DNA of 64,000 nt from Afipia sp. GTDB taxonomy: Bacteria; Pseudomonadota; Alphaproteobacteria; Rhizobiales; Xanthobacteraceae. The position numbers were made by a program, and so were the translations under genes. Location of the stretch: contig JAFKEQ010000003.1 of assembly GCA_017308575.1 (NCBI GenBank), positions 1,426,001 to 1,490,000 of the forward strand, written 5' to 3'. This document shows, one piece after another, positions 28,974 through 39,242 of this stretch (its first letter is position 1; the number at the start of each line of letters is the position of its first letter). The notes under the pieces are model-generated. The model searched no databases. It was not told the origin of the DNA and saw only the letters and a program-made list of their open reading frames with translations.

Positions 28974-31101
28974 GGCCTGACAGACTCGGATTTGTCATGA
29001 AGTAATTGTGCACATTGAAAGGCTCCTCGCCTTTCGCGGCCTTCATACGCGTTGACGATCCGTCCGGCAACAACTGCCAGCTCTGTTCATTATCCTTCAG
29101 GTTCGCGACCATGATCTGCTCGAGAACCTGCTGATGCACCGTGGGATTTTGCAGCGGGCACAGGACCTCGACACGGCGGTCGAGGTTCCGCGGCATCATA
29201 TCCGCCGACGAGATATACACAGCCGCCTTCGCACTCGGCAGGCCGTGGCCCATGCCGAAACAGTAGATTCGCCCGTGTTCCAGGAACCGGCCGATGATCG
29301 ACTTGACCCGGATGTTTTCCGACAGGCCGGGCACGCCGGGCCGCAGGCAGCAGATTCCGCGGATCACGAGATCGATGGAGACCCCGGCCTGCGACGCATC
29401 ATAAAGCGCGTCGATGATCTCCGGATCGACCAGCGAATTCATCTTCAGCCAGATCGCCCCGGGCTTGCCGTGCCGCGCATGATTGATTTCGCCGTGGATG
29501 TGCTCGAGCATCCGCTTGCGCAACGTCAGCGGCGACACGCCCATCTTCTCGATATCGCGCGGCTCGGCGTAACCGGTGATGTAGTTGAACACGCGCGCCG
29601 CATCGCGCGCGATCACCGGGTCCGACGTGAAGTATGACAGATCAGTGTAGATACGCGCGGTGACCGGATGATAGTTGCCGGTGCCCGCATGGACGTAAGT
29701 CGTCAGGCCCGCGCCTTCGCGACGAACCACCAGCGACAGCTTGGCGTGGGTCTTGAGTTCGAGAAAGCCATAAACCACCTGCACGCCCGCGCGCTCAAGG
29801 TCGCGCGCCCAGCGGATGTTGGCTTCCTCGTCGAACCGCGCCTTCAGTTCGACCAGCGCCGTCACCGACTTGCCGGCTTCGGCCGCTTCCGCAAGCGTCC
29901 GCACGATCGGTGAATCGCGCGAGGTGCGGTACAGCGTCTGCTTGATGGCGACGACGTCGGGGTCGCGCGCCGCCTGCTGCAGGAACTGCACCACGACGTC
30001 GAACGATTCATACGGATGGTGGACGATGAGGTCCTTCTGCCGGATCGCGGCGAAGATGTCTCCGCCGTGGTCGCGCACGCGTTCGGGATGGCGCGGCACG
30101 TAGGGCGTGAATTCGAGGTCGGGACGATCGAGCCGTGTCAGTTGCGACAGTTCGTTCATCGCGAGCACGCCGTCCACCAGCATCACATCGTCGTCCGGCG
30201 TGGACAGCGCGCGCTGCACGAAGGCGCGCAGATCGTCCGGCATGGTCGCTTCGATTTCGAGACGGATCACCGATCCGCGGCGGCGGCGCTTCAGTGCCGA
30301 CTCGAACAAACGGACGAGATCCTCGGCCTCTTCCTCGATTTCCAGTTCGGAGTCGCGGATGATGCGGAACGCGCCCCTTCCCTTGACCGTGTAGCCCGGG
30401 AACAATCGCCCGATGAACAGGCCGGTCGCCTGCTCCAGCGTAATGAGGCGCACCGAGCCGTCCTTGGCTGCGGGCAAGCGAATGAAGCGGTCGATCTTGC
30501 CCGGCATGCGGATCAGCGCGTTCATCGCCTTGCCGTCGGAGTCGCGCACGAGATGCAGCGCGATGGTGAAGCCGAGGCTCGGAATGAACGGGAACGGATG
30601 CGCCGGGTCGATCGCCAGCGGCGTCAGCAGCGGGAAGATGTTGTGAAGGAAATGGTCTTCGATCCAGTTGCCTTCGCTCTTGGTGACGTCCTTGCCATCG
30701 ACCAGAACGATGCCGACGTCGGACAACATGCTGCGAAGATCGCGCCAGATGGCCTGCTGGTCATTGGCAAGCTTGGAAACCGTCTCGTTGATCTGGACAA
30801 GCTGCTCGGCCGGCGTGGAACCGTCCGGGCTGCGCTCGACGATGCCTTCGCGGACCTGAGCCTTGAGGCCCGCGACGCGAACCATGAAGAATTCATCGAG
30901 GTTGTTGGCGGAGATGGAGAGGAACCGGACCCGCTCCAGCGCCGGGTGGTTGGGATTGACCGACTCTTCCAGCACGCGCCGGTTGAAATGCAGCCAGGAC
31001 AACTCGCGGTTGATAAAGCGCTCCGGACTGGTCCGGATCAGGTTTTCGGGCGCAATTTCCGCAACTTCTTCTTTTTTAACAGTGCCTTGCGCGGAATCCA
31101 T
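28915..31101 (-). CDS. ppk: Polyphosphate kinase 1
   Basis: An enzyme of about 728 residues that builds polyphosphate from ATP at the inner membrane. It has [19 protein letters not shown] at the N-terminus, the catalytic phospho-His in [18 protein letters not shown], and [26 protein letters not shown]. The C-terminal domain has [17 protein letters not shown]. Start: ATG 31101 (MDSAQG...) with AGGA upstream; the frame extends to 31167 through a Cys-rich leader that is not family-like. It overlaps ppx by 59 bp. Confidence 0.95.
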   Translation of the reverse strand: MDSAQGTVKKEEVAEIAPENLIRTSPERFINRELSWLHFNRRVLEESVNPNHPALERVRFLSISANNLDEFFMVRVAGLKAQVREGIVERSPDGSTPAEQLVQINETVSKLANDQQAIWRDLRSMLSDVGIVLVDGKDVTKSEGNWIEDHFLHNIFPLLTPLAIDPAHPFPFIPSLGFTIALHLVRDSDGKAMNALIRMPGKIDRFIRLPAAKDGSVRLITLEQATGLFIGRLFPGYTVKGRGAFRIIRDSELEIEEEAEDLVRLFESALKRRRRGSVIRLEIEATMPDDLRAFVQRALSTPDDDVMLVDGVLAMNELSQLTRLDRPDLEFTPYVPRHPERVRDHGGDIFAAIRQKDLIVHHPYESFDVVVQFLQQAARDPDVVAIKQTLYRTSRDSPIVRTLAEAAEAGKSVTALVELKARFDEEANIRWARDLERAGVQVVYGFLELKTHAKLSLVVRREGAGLTTYVHAGTGNYHPVTARIYTDLSYFTSDPVIARDAARVFNYITGYAEPRDIEKMGVSPLTLRKRMLEHIHGEINHARHGKPGAIWLKMNSLVDPEIIDALYDASQAGVSIDLVIRGICCLRPGVPGLSENIRVKSIIGRFLEHGRIYCFGMGHGLPSAKAAVYISSADMMPRNLDRRVEVLCPLQNPTVHQQVLEQIMVANLKDNEQSWQLLPDGSSTRMKAAKGEEPFNVHNYFMTNPSLSGRGKSLKESSPRRLTRRSER

Positions 31102-31240
31102 GAACCGAAATCCTATTTGTGCCGACGGCCGGAAGTGTGGACATTCTTCACAGACACAATGTGCCAATCGCGTGACAGTTCGATGACATGATGCGCCGGG
31201 ACTGGTTAAGGACCAAGCCCAGGATCGGAGCCCTGCGCCG

Positions 31241-31924
31241 TCAGGCCGCAGGATCTTTCAGAACCTCGGCCGCCAGCGCCCGGGTCACGGCCCGCCCCTG
31301 ACGCAGGGCTTCGTGGTCCAGCGCTTCGACCGCCTGGCGCGCCGCCGCGGACGAGCGCTCGATGCGGGTGGCGAGATAGCTCACCACGCTTTCGTCCACG
31401 ATCGTCTGCCGGTCCGCGAACAATTTCACGATCAGCGCCCGGAAGAGATGATCGTCCGGCGGTGCCAGCGTCACCACGGACACCGCCCGCAGCCGCGAAC
31501 GCAGGTCGCGCAGTGCGACCGGGAACGCCGACGGCAGCGTCCGCCCCGTCATCAGGACATAGGCCTCGTCTTCACGGGCCAGATTGAGCAGATGGAACAG
31601 CGCCCGCTCGTCGAACGACGCCGGATCAAGATCGTCCACCACCAGCGCTCCGGTGGCAAGTTCGCCCGGCACATTGTCCGGCGTCAGTGTCTGGGCCGAA
31701 ACCGATCGCGCGCCCGCCTCCGCCGCCCAGATCGCCGCCAGATGGCTTTTGCCGCTGCCCTCGGGTCCGACCAGCATCATGACGCGGTTCGGCCAGTCCG
31801 GCCACGCATCGACAAGCGCAAGCGCCTGCGCATTCGCCGCGCCTTCCATGAAGTTGTCGCGCGTCAGGCTTTCCGCATGCGGCAATGCCAGGACCAATTG
31901 ACGGGGGCGGACGCGGGCTACCAC
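31241..31924 (-). CDS. hdaA: HdaA, regulator of DnaA (DnaA AAA+ homolog)
   Basis: A 227-residue DnaA-like AAA+ protein without the DNA-binding domain. It has the Hda entry segment [22 protein letters not shown] (including a QLVLALP clamp-binding motif), Walker [10 protein letters not shown], a Walker B-like ALVVDDLD, and a sensor region [18 protein letters not shown]. In Caulobacter HdaA stimulates ATP hydrolysis by DnaA with the sliding clamp, preventing re-initiation. Position next to purMN and ppk is the normal alphaproteobacterial order. Confidence 0.9.
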   Translation of the reverse strand: MVARVRPRQLVLALPHAESLTRDNFMEGAANAQALALVDAWPDWPNRVMMLVGPEGSGKSHLAAIWAAEAGARSVSAQTLTPDNVPGELATGALVVDDLDPASFDERALFHLLNLAREDEAYVLMTGRTLPSAFPVALRDLRSRLRAVSVVTLAPPDDHLFRALIVKLFADRQTIVDESVVSYLATRIERSSAAARQAVEALDHEALRQGRAVTRALAAEVLKDPAA

Positions 31925-31979
31925 GCAAAACTCCTGACCGGACGATCCGGCTTACGCAACATCGAACAACGGAATCGTA

Positions 31980-32525
31980 TCACGGAATGGGCGCTGTGGT
32001 GCTCATGTGGCGCGCCCATTCCACGAGATAGAATGACACGGACAACAGCGTCAGCACGGTCACGCATCCCGCGAGAATGATCTCGTAAGGCGACGCGGTG
32101 AACTGGAAGCCCAGCGACGCAAGCACCAGCGCCGCGAAGGACACCTGGGCCACGGTGTTAAGCTTGGACACCATCAAAGGTTTCATCGGGACGGGATTGT
32201 CGAGAATCCAGGAAATGATGACCGCGCCGACGATCATGAAGTCGCGTGACACGACCAGTATGACCAGCCAACGGGGAATATCTCCCGAGATACCGAGGGT
32301 GACATAGATCGACACCAGCAGCGCCTTGTCCGCGACAGGATCGAGCAACGCGCCGATCTCAGTGGTCATGTTGAAGCGCTTGGCGAGAAAACCGTCGATG
32401 GCGTCGCTGACCCCGGCGGCCACAAAGATAAAGAAAGCGATGGTCATCTGGTTCGACGCAATCGCCCAGACGATGACCGGCACCAGCAGGATGCGGATAA
32501 GGGTAATGATATTCGGCAGATTCAC
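31980..32525 (-). CDS. CDP-alcohol phosphatidyltransferase (PgsA-like)
   Basis: A 181-residue membrane enzyme with about five helices. The CDP-alcohol motif is VSDAIDGFLAKRFNMTTEIGALLDPVADK, i.e. D-x2-D-G-x2-A-(K/R)-x8-G-x3-D-x3-D with Lys where Arg is common. The N-terminal MNLPNIITLIRILLVPVIVW is the PgsA start. The likely reaction is phosphatidylglycerol-phosphate synthesis from CDP-diacylglycerol; cardiolipin synthase of the same fold is an alternative. It lies 55 bases upstream of hdaA on the same strand. Confidence 0.88.
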   Translation of the reverse strand: MNLPNIITLIRILLVPVIVWAIASNQMTIAFFIFVAAGVSDAIDGFLAKRFNMTTEIGALLDPVADKALLVSIYVTLGISGDIPRWLVILVVSRDFMIVGAVIISWILDNPVPMKPLMVSKLNTVAQVSFAALVLASLGFQFTASPYEIILAGCVTVLTLLSVSFYLVEWARHMSTTAPIP

Positions 32526-32692
32526 GCGCTTTTTCCCGGCTCACTTGGTTTTAGCGACCCGGCCGCCCCTTGCATAGGATTGCCACCCGGACTATCGGCC
32601 GCATTTCCCGCAGCTATGCACAGCCGGCCGTTCCGGCCATTGCGCCAGCATGAAATACGACGTAACCACCGGCTAACCCTTGGAAACTTGGC

Positions 32693-33766
32693 ATGACCGA
32701 TCAGAAATCCGGCCTGACCTACTCGTCCGCCGGCGTCGATATCGACGCCGGAAATCGGCTCGTGGACCTTATCAAACCCATGGTTCGCGCTACCGCGCGG
32801 GCGGGTGCTGATGCCGAAATCGGCGGATTCGGCGGCCTGTTCGACCTGAAAGCGGCCGGTTTCAAGGACCCGATCCTTGTCGCCGCCACCGATGGCGTTG
32901 GAACCAAGGTCAAGATCGCCATCGAGACCGGGATTCATGGCGGCATCGGCATCGATCTCGTGGCCATGTCGGTCAACGATCTCGTGGTCCAGGGCGCCGA
33001 ACCCTTGTTCTTCCTGGACTACTTCGCCTGCGGCAAGCTCGACCCTGAGGCCACCGCCTCGATCGTGGCGGGTGTTGCCGAAGGCTGCCGCGAATCCGGC
33101 TGCGCGCTGATCGGCGGCGAAACCGCCGAAATGCCCGGCCTCTACAAGGACGGCGACTACGATCTGGCAGGCTTCGCCGTCGGCGCAGCCGAGCGCGGCA
33201 CGCTGCTGCCGCACAAGGACATCGGTCCCGGCGACGCCGTGATCGGCCTCGCCTCCTCGGGCGTTCACTCCAACGGCTTCTCGCTGGTGCGAAAAGTCGT
33301 CGAGCAGTCCGGCGTCGCGTTCGACGCACCCGCGCCGTTCGCGCCAGTGATGACGCTCGGTGCGGCCCTGCTCGCGCCGACCAAGCTCTATGTGAAGTCG
33401 TGTCTCGCGGCGATCCGCAAGACCGGTGCGGTGAAGGGCCTCGCCCATATCACCGGCGGCGGATTCACCGACAACATTCCTCGGGTGCTGCCAAAGCATC
33501 TCGGCGTCCGCATCGATCTGAGCGCCGTGCCCGTGCTACCCGTGTTCAAGTGGCTGGCAGCCGAAGGCAACATCGCCGAACTCGAGCTGCTGCGCACGTT
33601 CAACTGCGGCATCGGCATGGTCGCCATCGTCAAGCGCGAGCAGCTTGTCGAGGTCATGGATACGTTTGCCGAAGCCGGCGAACGTGTAGTCGATCTCGGT
33701 GAGGTCGTGGAAGCCTCAAGCGACGAACGCGTGATCTACGACGGCCATCTCGGTCTGGCGGACTGA
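32693..33766 (+). CDS. purM: Phosphoribosylformylglycinamidine cyclo-ligase
   Basis: A 357-residue AIR synthetase, purine pathway step 5. It has [80 protein letters not shown] and [26 protein letters not shown], which are the ATP/FGAM-binding motifs of the PurM fold. It reads together with purN, whose ATG follows one base after the TGA. Confidence 0.97.
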   Translation: MTDQKSGLTYSSAGVDIDAGNRLVDLIKPMVRATARAGADAEIGGFGGLFDLKAAGFKDPILVAATDGVGTKVKIAIETGIHGGIGIDLVAMSVNDLVVQGAEPLFFLDYFACGKLDPEATASIVAGVAEGCRESGCALIGGETAEMPGLYKDGDYDLAGFAVGAAERGTLLPHKDIGPGDAVIGLASSGVHSNGFSLVRKVVEQSGVAFDAPAPFAPVMTLGAALLAPTKLYVKSCLAAIRKTGAVKGLAHITGGGFTDNIPRVLPKHLGVRIDLSAVPVLPVFKWLAAEGNIAELELLRTFNCGIGMVAIVKREQLVEVMDTFAEAGERVVDLGEVVEASSDERVIYDGHLGLAD

Positions 33767-33767
33767 C

Positions 33768-34424
33768 ATGGCAAAGCGCCGCGTCGCCATTCTGATCTCG
33801 GGGCGCGGCTCGAACATGACCGCGCTGATCGAAGCCGCGAAGGCGCAGGACTTTCCGGCCGAGATCGTTCTGGTGCTCTCGAACATCGCCGGTGCCGCGG
33901 GACTCGCGAAGGCAAGCGAAGCCGGCATCGAAACCGCGACCATCGAGAGCAAGCCGTTCGGCAAGGACCGCGAGGCCTTCGAGCGGAAACTGCAGGACAC
34001 GCTCGTCGCTCACAACATCGAACTGGTCTGCCTCGCCGGATTTCTGCGCCTCCTGACGCCATGGTTCGTCAGGCAATGGGACGGGCGGATGATCAACATC
34101 CACCCTGCTCTGCTGCCCTCCTACAAGGGCCTTCATACCCACGAACGGGCCCTGGCCGATGGCGTGAAAATCCATGGCGCAACAGTCCATTTCGTCGTGC
34201 CGGAAATGGACTCCGGCCCGATCGTCATGCAGGGCGCGGTCGCGGTGCTGGATAATGATACACCAGACACGCTGGCCGCCCGCGTGCTCGGGGTCGAACA
34301 CCGGATCTATCCGGACTCCCTGCGCCTCGTAGCCAGCGGCAATGCGCGTCTTGCGAACGGCCGCTGCGTGACGGATGCCAAAGGCAGCCCCGACGACGCT
34401 TTGATTTCGCCTGAAGTTATCTAG
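33768..34424 (+). CDS. purN: Phosphoribosylglycinamide formyltransferase
   Basis: A 218-residue GAR transformylase using 10-formyl-tetrahydrofolate. It has ISGRGSNMTALIEAA at the nucleotide site, LAGFLRLLTPWFV, then the catalytic block MINIHPALLPSYKGLHTHERALADG (Asn, His) and HFVVPEMDSGPIVMQ (Asp). Co-transcribed with purM. Its last 8 bases overlap the end of the converging lipoprotein gene. Confidence 0.97.
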   Translation: MAKRRVAILISGRGSNMTALIEAAKAQDFPAEIVLVLSNIAGAAGLAKASEAGIETATIESKPFGKDREAFERKLQDTLVAHNIELVCLAGFLRLLTPWFVRQWDGRMINIHPALLPSYKGLHTHERALADGVKIHGATVHFVVPEMDSGPIVMQGAVAVLDNDTPDTLAARVLGVEHRIYPDSLRLVASGNARLANGRCVTDAKGSPDDALISPEVI

Positions 34425-35751
34425 CCGCCGACCGCGCCGCAGGCGTTACACGCCACACGACATTCCCGACATCGTCCGCCACCAGCAGCGCACCCTTCTT
34501 GTCGATCTTGACGCCGACTGGCCTGCCCCGCGCCTCACCGTTGTCATTGAGGAAGCCGGTCAGGATGTCCTGCGGCGGTCCGGACGGCATGCCGTCCTTG
34601 AAGGGCACGAAGATCACCTTGTAGCCGCTGCGCGGATTCCGGTTCCACGATCCATGCTGGCCGACGAACGCGCCGTTCTGATAGGCCGCCGGAAACAGTT
34701 CGCCCTGATAGAAGGTCAATCCGAGCGACGCTGTGTGGGGGCCGAGCGCGTAGTCCGGCACGATCGCCTTCGCCACAAGGTCTGGCCGCTGCGGATTCAC
34801 CCGCGTATCCACGTGCTGGCCGTAGTAGCTGTAAGGCCAGCCGTAGAAGCCGCCGTCCTTCACCGACGTCATATAATCGGGAACGAGGTCGCTGCCGATT
34901 TCGTCGCGCTCATTGACCGCAACCCAAAGTGCGCCGCTCTGCGGCTGCCATGACGGTCCGTTCGGATTGCGCAGCCCCGACGCAAACACCCGCGACGATC
35001 CGGTGGCGATATCGATTTCGAGAATTCCCGCACGGTTCTTCTCCGCATCGATGCCGTTCTCGCCGACATTGCTGTTGGAGCCGACGGTGGCATAGAGCTT
35101 GGTGCCGTCAGGACTTGCGACCAGATCTTTTGTCCAGTGGTGATTGATGCGTCCGCCGGGCAGATCGGCAACCTTGACGCCGGGCGTTGTGATCTTCGTG
35201 TCGCCGTCGCGATAGGTGAACTTCATCACCGCATCGCTGTTGGCGACATAGAAGTCATTGCCGACAAGTGCCATTCCGAATGGCGAGTTCAGCCCTTCCA
35301 GAAAAACGGTCCGCGTTTCGGCCTTGCCGTCACCATCCGCATCGCGAAGCAGCGTGATCCGGTTGGCGCTCGGCGTCGAAGCTCCCGCCTTCCCCATCGC
35401 GTATTTCTCGAAAAAGCCGCGGATGCCGCCGCTGTCGTCCGGCTTCGGCGGCGCATTGGTTTCGGCAACGAGAATGTCGCCATTGGGCAGCACGAACAAT
35501 GAGCGCGGATGGTCGAGCTCCGATGCGAAAGCCGCGACCGCAAAACCATCGGCCGCTTTGGGCTTCTCGCCCGACGGCCAGCCGATCGCCTTCGCGACAT
35601 TGACGGTGGGAATCCAGTTATGCTTGGGCGCAGGCAAAGCCGGTTCCGGACCGTAGCCTTGCGCGATTGGAACGTCGGCTTTTTCGTTGCAGGCGCCGAG
35701 CGTCAAAGCGGCCGCGGTGAGCAGAAGAACAGTCCGGATATTCGCATGCAT
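34417..35751 (-). CDS. Sorbosone/glucose-dehydrogenase-like beta-propeller lipoprotein
   Basis: A 444-residue protein. From the ATG at 35751 it has a lipoprotein signal MHANIRTVLLLTAAALTLGAC, then a six-bladed propeller of the PQQ-dependent sugar dehydrogenase family: SELDHPRSLFVLPNGDILVAETN, GLNSPFGMALVGNDFYVANSD, HHWTKDLVASPDGTKLYATVGSNSN (the GSxxN turn), ASGLRNPNG, and FVGQHGSWNRNPRSGYKVIFVPF. The usual substrates are aldoses or sorbosone, but many members are untested. GAGGGA precedes this start; the frame extends upstream without support. Confidence 0.88.
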   Translation of the reverse strand: MHANIRTVLLLTAAALTLGACNEKADVPIAQGYGPEPALPAPKHNWIPTVNVAKAIGWPSGEKPKAADGFAVAAFASELDHPRSLFVLPNGDILVAETNAPPKPDDSGGIRGFFEKYAMGKAGASTPSANRITLLRDADGDGKAETRTVFLEGLNSPFGMALVGNDFYVANSDAVMKFTYRDGDTKITTPGVKVADLPGGRINHHWTKDLVASPDGTKLYATVGSNSNVGENGIDAEKNRAGILEIDIATGSSRVFASGLRNPNGPSWQPQSGALWVAVNERDEIGSDLVPDYMTSVKDGGFYGWPYSYYGQHVDTRVNPQRPDLVAKAIVPDYALGPHTASLGLTFYQGELFPAAYQNGAFVGQHGSWNRNPRSGYKVIFVPFKDGMPSGPPQDILTGFLNDNGEARGRPVGVKIDKKGALLVADDVGNVVWRVTPAARSAAR

Positions 35752-35846
35752 GATCGGTCCCTCGCATGCCGGAGCAATGCATCGGACGCGACAAGGTTCA
35801 CAGGGCCAAAAACCCATCACGCAAAGTTCAAAACCAGAGCGGGCCC

Positions 35847-35879
35847 AAAAACAAAAATCCCCGGCGCGACGGCCGGGGA
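35847..35879 (-). terminator. Rho-independent terminator of cspA
   Basis: TCCCCGGC / GCCGGGGA with a 6-base loop, followed on the minus strand by ATTTTTGTTTTT. It sits 24 bases after the cspA stop. Confidence 0.9.
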
Positions 35880-35902
35880 AATCAAAAGCGATCATGCGAC
35901 GG

Positions 35903-36106
35903 TCAGGAAATCTTCAGGTTCTCCGCTGACGACTTGCCGCGATTTTCGACCAGTTCGTATTCAATCGTCTGGTTTTCATTGAGGGTCGTCAGCCCCGCGC
36001 GCTCCACCGCCGAGATGTGCACGAACACGTCCTTGTCACCCACCGCAGGCTTGATGAACCCGTAACCCTTTGTCGGGTTGAACCATTTGACCATACCTTT
36101 TGCCAA
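35903..36106 (-). CDS. cspA: Cold-shock-domain protein CspA-type
   Basis: A 67-residue single cold-shock domain binding single-stranded RNA/DNA. RNP1 is KGYGFIKPA, RNP2 is VFVHISAV; WFNPTKGYGFI is the conserved first segment. The start is a TTG at 36106, eight bases after GAGGAG; the next ATG (residue 5) would be too far from the ribosome site. A GC hairpin and U-rich run lie in the leader (36139-36162), fitting control through the 5' UTR. It has its own terminator. Confidence 0.95.
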   Translation of the reverse strand: MAKGMVKWFNPTKGYGFIKPAVGDKDVFVHISAVERAGLTTLNENQTIEYELVENRGKSSAENLKIS

Positions 36107-36455
36107 CGTCCGTCTCCTCGTCCCAAATAAAAATAGACGCGGCCACGCGCTTTGCGTGCCGCGCTGTTAGCGGGCTTCCTGATTTTTGCAGGTTTTTCTG
36201 TCTTCCAAACACACAGCCGAACGGCCCAGATCCGATTGCGGCGGCGATCCCAACACGAAAATTTCGGCTTAGCAAGCCTCATGCCCGGTTTGGAAGAATT
36301 CCAGACCGCGTCAAATCCGGCATTTGGCGTGTGGCAGCGCCAACACAGACCAGCGGCAACGCCTCTTCTCTCAGCTCCGGTGCGTTGACGCCATCGCGGG
36401 ATTCAGGGCAAATCTCATCGACGATTGCGCAAATTCCTTTTGAGTTCCGTTTCTT
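36107..36455. other. Intergenic region between cspA and the beta-barrel gene
   Basis: A 349-base gap with divergent genes on each side. It holds the cspA leader hairpin GCGGC-c-ACGC / GCGT-GCCGC (36139-36162), which is followed on the minus strand by a U-rich stretch before the ribosome site. I see no convincing open frame or further repeat. Confidence 0.6.
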
Positions 36456-37529
36456 ATGACAATTCAGCGGACAAATCTGGGCCGGATGAAACTGGCATTT
36501 GCGGTGGCGGCCACCGCGACCGCCTGCGCATCGTCTAATGCCCACGCGCAGTTCGCTCCGATTCCAAACGCCACCGACAACAACTCGCAATTCGCCGTTA
36601 CCGCCTCCCAGTTCGATATCGGCAGCAGCTTTCTCCAGCGTATGAACCGCGAAGCGACTTACGGATTCGCAATGCGAAACAATTCCGGCGGTGGCGGCGC
36701 ATCGCAAAGCACCGCCGAGCCGCTTTATCGCACCTGGGCCGAAAGCTATGGCATCGGCGCACGCACCGGTGCGCAAGGCACGTTCGTCGGCGACAAGCGC
36801 TCCACCATCGGCGTCGTGGGCGGCATTGGCGCGACCATCGCGCCCGGTCTGAACATCGGCTTTTCGGCGGACCAGAGCCGCACGCAGATCGACGTGCCGC
36901 TGGCGCTGCAAAGCGCGGCGCTGAACATGACCCAGATCGGCGTCAATGCATCCTACGTGAATGGACCGTGGGGCATGGCGCTGGCCGCCGTGCACGGCTT
37001 CGCTCAGATCAATGCATTGCGCGCGACCGCGCTCGGAACCGCCGCCGCCAACTATCGCGGCAACATCGATGGCGTGCTCGGTGAACTCAACTACTCCTGG
37101 TCGTTCGGCCAGAGCCGGATCGTGCCCAAGGTCGCGCTCGAATACATCTCGGCCCGCACCGACGGTTACAGGGAATTCGGCGGCACGCTTCCAGTGTCGG
37201 TTGCGGATTCCCATGGCGAACGGGCGCGCGTGCTGGCGGGCGCCGAGGTCGGCCACTACTGGATCATCGGCCAGCAGGCCATCGATGTGTCCGCCTATGG
37301 CAAGTTCGTCGATAACTTCGTGCAGAATATCGGCGACGTTCAGGTCAGCCTGGGCAACAACGCCATCAGCGTCGCTGGCGTGCGCGAAAGCCGCAACGGC
37401 GCGGATGCCGGTGCAGCAGCCTCATGGATCGTGAGCAACACCGTCAGGCTTTATGCCAACTACGACGGCAAATTCCGCAGCGGGTTCGAATCGCATCAGG
37501 GAACGGTCGGCGTCGAATTGAAGTGGTGA
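36456..37529 (+). CDS. Autotransporter-type outer-membrane beta-barrel, no passenger
   Basis: A 357-residue exported protein. A signal peptide ends SSNAHA (from the frame start at 36456 or more likely ATG 36486, MKLAFAVAATATACASS). About 80 linker residues follow, then a C-terminal barrel of alternating strands: WAESYGIGARTGAQGTFVGDK, VGGIGATIAPGLNIGFSADQS, and a final VRLYANYDGKF... TVGVELKW ending in aromatic Trp. This matches the autotransporter beta-domain, but the usual large passenger is missing. It may be a stand-alone porin-like or adhesin barrel. Function unknown. Confidence 0.8.
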   Translation: MTIQRTNLGRMKLAFAVAATATACASSNAHAQFAPIPNATDNNSQFAVTASQFDIGSSFLQRMNREATYGFAMRNNSGGGGASQSTAEPLYRTWAESYGIGARTGAQGTFVGDKRSTIGVVGGIGATIAPGLNIGFSADQSRTQIDVPLALQSAALNMTQIGVNASYVNGPWGMALAAVHGFAQINALRATALGTAAANYRGNIDGVLGELNYSWSFGQSRIVPKVALEYISARTDGYREFGGTLPVSVADSHGERARVLAGAEVGHYWIIGQQAIDVSAYGKFVDNFVQNIGDVQVSLGNNAISVAGVRESRNGADAGAAASWIVSNTVRLYANYDGKFRSGFESHQGTVGVELKW

Positions 37530-37588
37530 GCCGCCAAAGGCAGGCAGCCGTTCGACCTGTCTAACCAGCACAATGTATAAACACAGCA

Positions 37589-37617
37589 ATGCCGCCCCGG
37601 TTTCACCGGAGCGGCAT
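37589..37617. terminator. Hairpin between converging beta-barrel and terC genes
   Basis: 13-base arms ATGCCGCcCCGGT / ACCGGaGCGGCAT with one mismatch and a 3-base loop, between stops at 37529 and 37638. The T runs are weak on both sides. Confidence 0.65.
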
Positions 37618-37637
37618 CATGTTGTTGCCGAACTGAA

Positions 37638-38480
37638 TTACGCCGCCGCGGCAGGGGCTTCGTGATGTTCGCTCAAGGCGCGCTTGCGCCAGATCGAACC
37701 GACCACCAGAACCACGATCACGCCGAGCAGCGCCAGAACGATCTCCCCGATCTCGCCGTTGAACTTGAGCTGCTTGGCGAAGCCGAAGAGCGTCGAGGTC
37801 GTGTCGATATCGAGGGCGATGTGACCGCCGAGGGCACGATGCAGCCATGGCGCGACCGCCGGATCGGTGGCAATCACCTCGCCCGCGATCCAGCCGAGCA
37901 GCGCCGCACCCAGCCATACCAGCGCGGGCAGACGATCCAGCAGCGCCATGATCAGCGCAGCACCGGCGACGATCATCGGAATGCTGATCGCTAGTCCGAG
38001 CATCATGAGCACCAGACTGCCGTTGGCCGCGGCCGCAACCGCGATCACGTTGTCGAGGCTCATGATGATGTCGGCGACGGCGACGATACGCACGGCAGCC
38101 CACAGATGGGCCGCCGCCTGCACGCCGTCTTCGTCTTCCTTTTCGGGAACCAGCAGCTTGGCCGCGATCACGAGCAGCGCAAGACCACCGATCAGCTTCA
38201 GGTACGGCATCGCCATCAGCGAGGCGACGATGCCGGTGAAGATGACACGAAGCAGGACAGCGACGCCCGCGCCGAGAATCATGCCCCAGACCCGCTGCTT
38301 GGGCTGCAGGTTGCGGCAGGCCAGCGCGATCACGAGCGCGTTGTCACCGGAGAGCAGGACGTTGATCCAGATGATCTTGGTCAGCGCCACCCAGAACTGA
38401 GGGTGCTGGATTTCATTCTCGAACTGAACGAACCAGGCGCTGATATGCGCTGGATCGAAAATCTGCATCAACGAGTCCAC
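37638..38480 (-). CDS. TerC family integral membrane protein
   Basis: A 280-residue protein with about seven membrane helices. Signatures: IIWINVLLSGDNALVIALACRNL and IVAVADIIMSLDNVIAVAAAANGS, each with the conserved membrane Asp-Asn pair (GDNA, LDNV). TerC proteins export manganese or calcium in tested species or load metal onto exported enzymes; the substrate here is unknown. The start is GTG 38480 or ATG 38468. It follows ndk by 42 bases on the same strand and may be read with it. Confidence 0.88.
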   Translation of the reverse strand: MDSLMQIFDPAHISAWFVQFENEIQHPQFWVALTKIIWINVLLSGDNALVIALACRNLQPKQRVWGMILGAGVAVLLRVIFTGIVASLMAMPYLKLIGGLALLVIAAKLLVPEKEDEDGVQAAAHLWAAVRIVAVADIIMSLDNVIAVAAAANGSLVLMMLGLAISIPMIVAGAALIMALLDRLPALVWLGAALLGWIAGEVIATDPAVAPWLHRALGGHIALDIDTTSTLFGFAKQLKFNGEIGEIVLALLGVIVVLVVGSIWRKRALSEHHEAPAAAA

Positions 38481-38522
38481 GGCGAAGGCCCCCCGACCAC
38501 TTGCTGTTGGCGGCTGTTATGA

Positions 38523-38945
38523 TCAGCCGACGATTTCATTCCCCGAGAAGAACTGAGCGATTTCGACGACCGCCGTTTCCGGAGCGTCCGAACCATGCAC
38601 GGAGTTTTCGCCGATCGACTTGGCGTGCGCCTTGCGGATGGTGCCTTCGGCGGCCTTCGACGGATCGGTCGCGCCCATCACATCGCGGTACTTCAGGATC
38701 GCGCCTTCGCCTTCAAGAACCTGAACCACCACCGGTCCGGAAATCATGAAGTCGACGAGTTCGCCGAAGAACGGGCGCGCCTTGTGAACGGCGTAGAAGG
38801 TTTCGGCCTGCGCGCGGGTCATCAAGATGCGCTTCTGGGCAACGATGCGAAGTCCGGCCTTCTCGATGATGGCATTGACGGCGCCGGTCAGATTGCGCGC
38901 GGTCGCGTCGGGCTTGATGATCGAAAAGGTGCGCTCAATCGCCAT
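38523..38945 (-). CDS. ndk: Nucleoside diphosphate kinase
   Basis: A 140-residue enzyme that balances NTP pools by phosphate transfer from a phospho-His. It has [18 protein letters not shown] at the start, then [33 protein letters not shown], and the active-site His in [23 protein letters not shown] 38945 gives the standard length; the seven-residue longer frame is not supported. AAGGA lies upstream. Confidence 0.97.
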   Translation of the reverse strand: MAIERTFSIIKPDATARNLTGAVNAIIEKAGLRIVAQKRILMTRAQAETFYAVHKARPFFGELVDFMISGPVVVQVLEGEGAILKYRDVMGATDPSKAAEGTIRKAHAKSIGENSVHGSDAPETAVVEIAQFFSGNEIVG

Positions 38946-39242
38946 GGTCTTGTGTCCTTGAAACAATGTTGGAGGTTGCCGCGCTTATAACGGCGCGGTG
39001 GTGCATCGGCAAGCTGGTATACCAGCCGCTGCGTCCGGCATGGACGGCACCCCGCTCCCGATACCGTTGTCGGCAGCCTCCCGCAAGACTTACAACAATT
39101 TCATCGAGATGAATGTTCTCTGACCGCGCCATACCGCCGCAGTTCAGGGCCACCGGCCTAGCGTGAGGGCATCGACCATCGGCCGCCGAACAATTGTCAG
39201 CCATCGGCGTTCGCCCTCATTGCCTCTCACAAGGAGACCATC

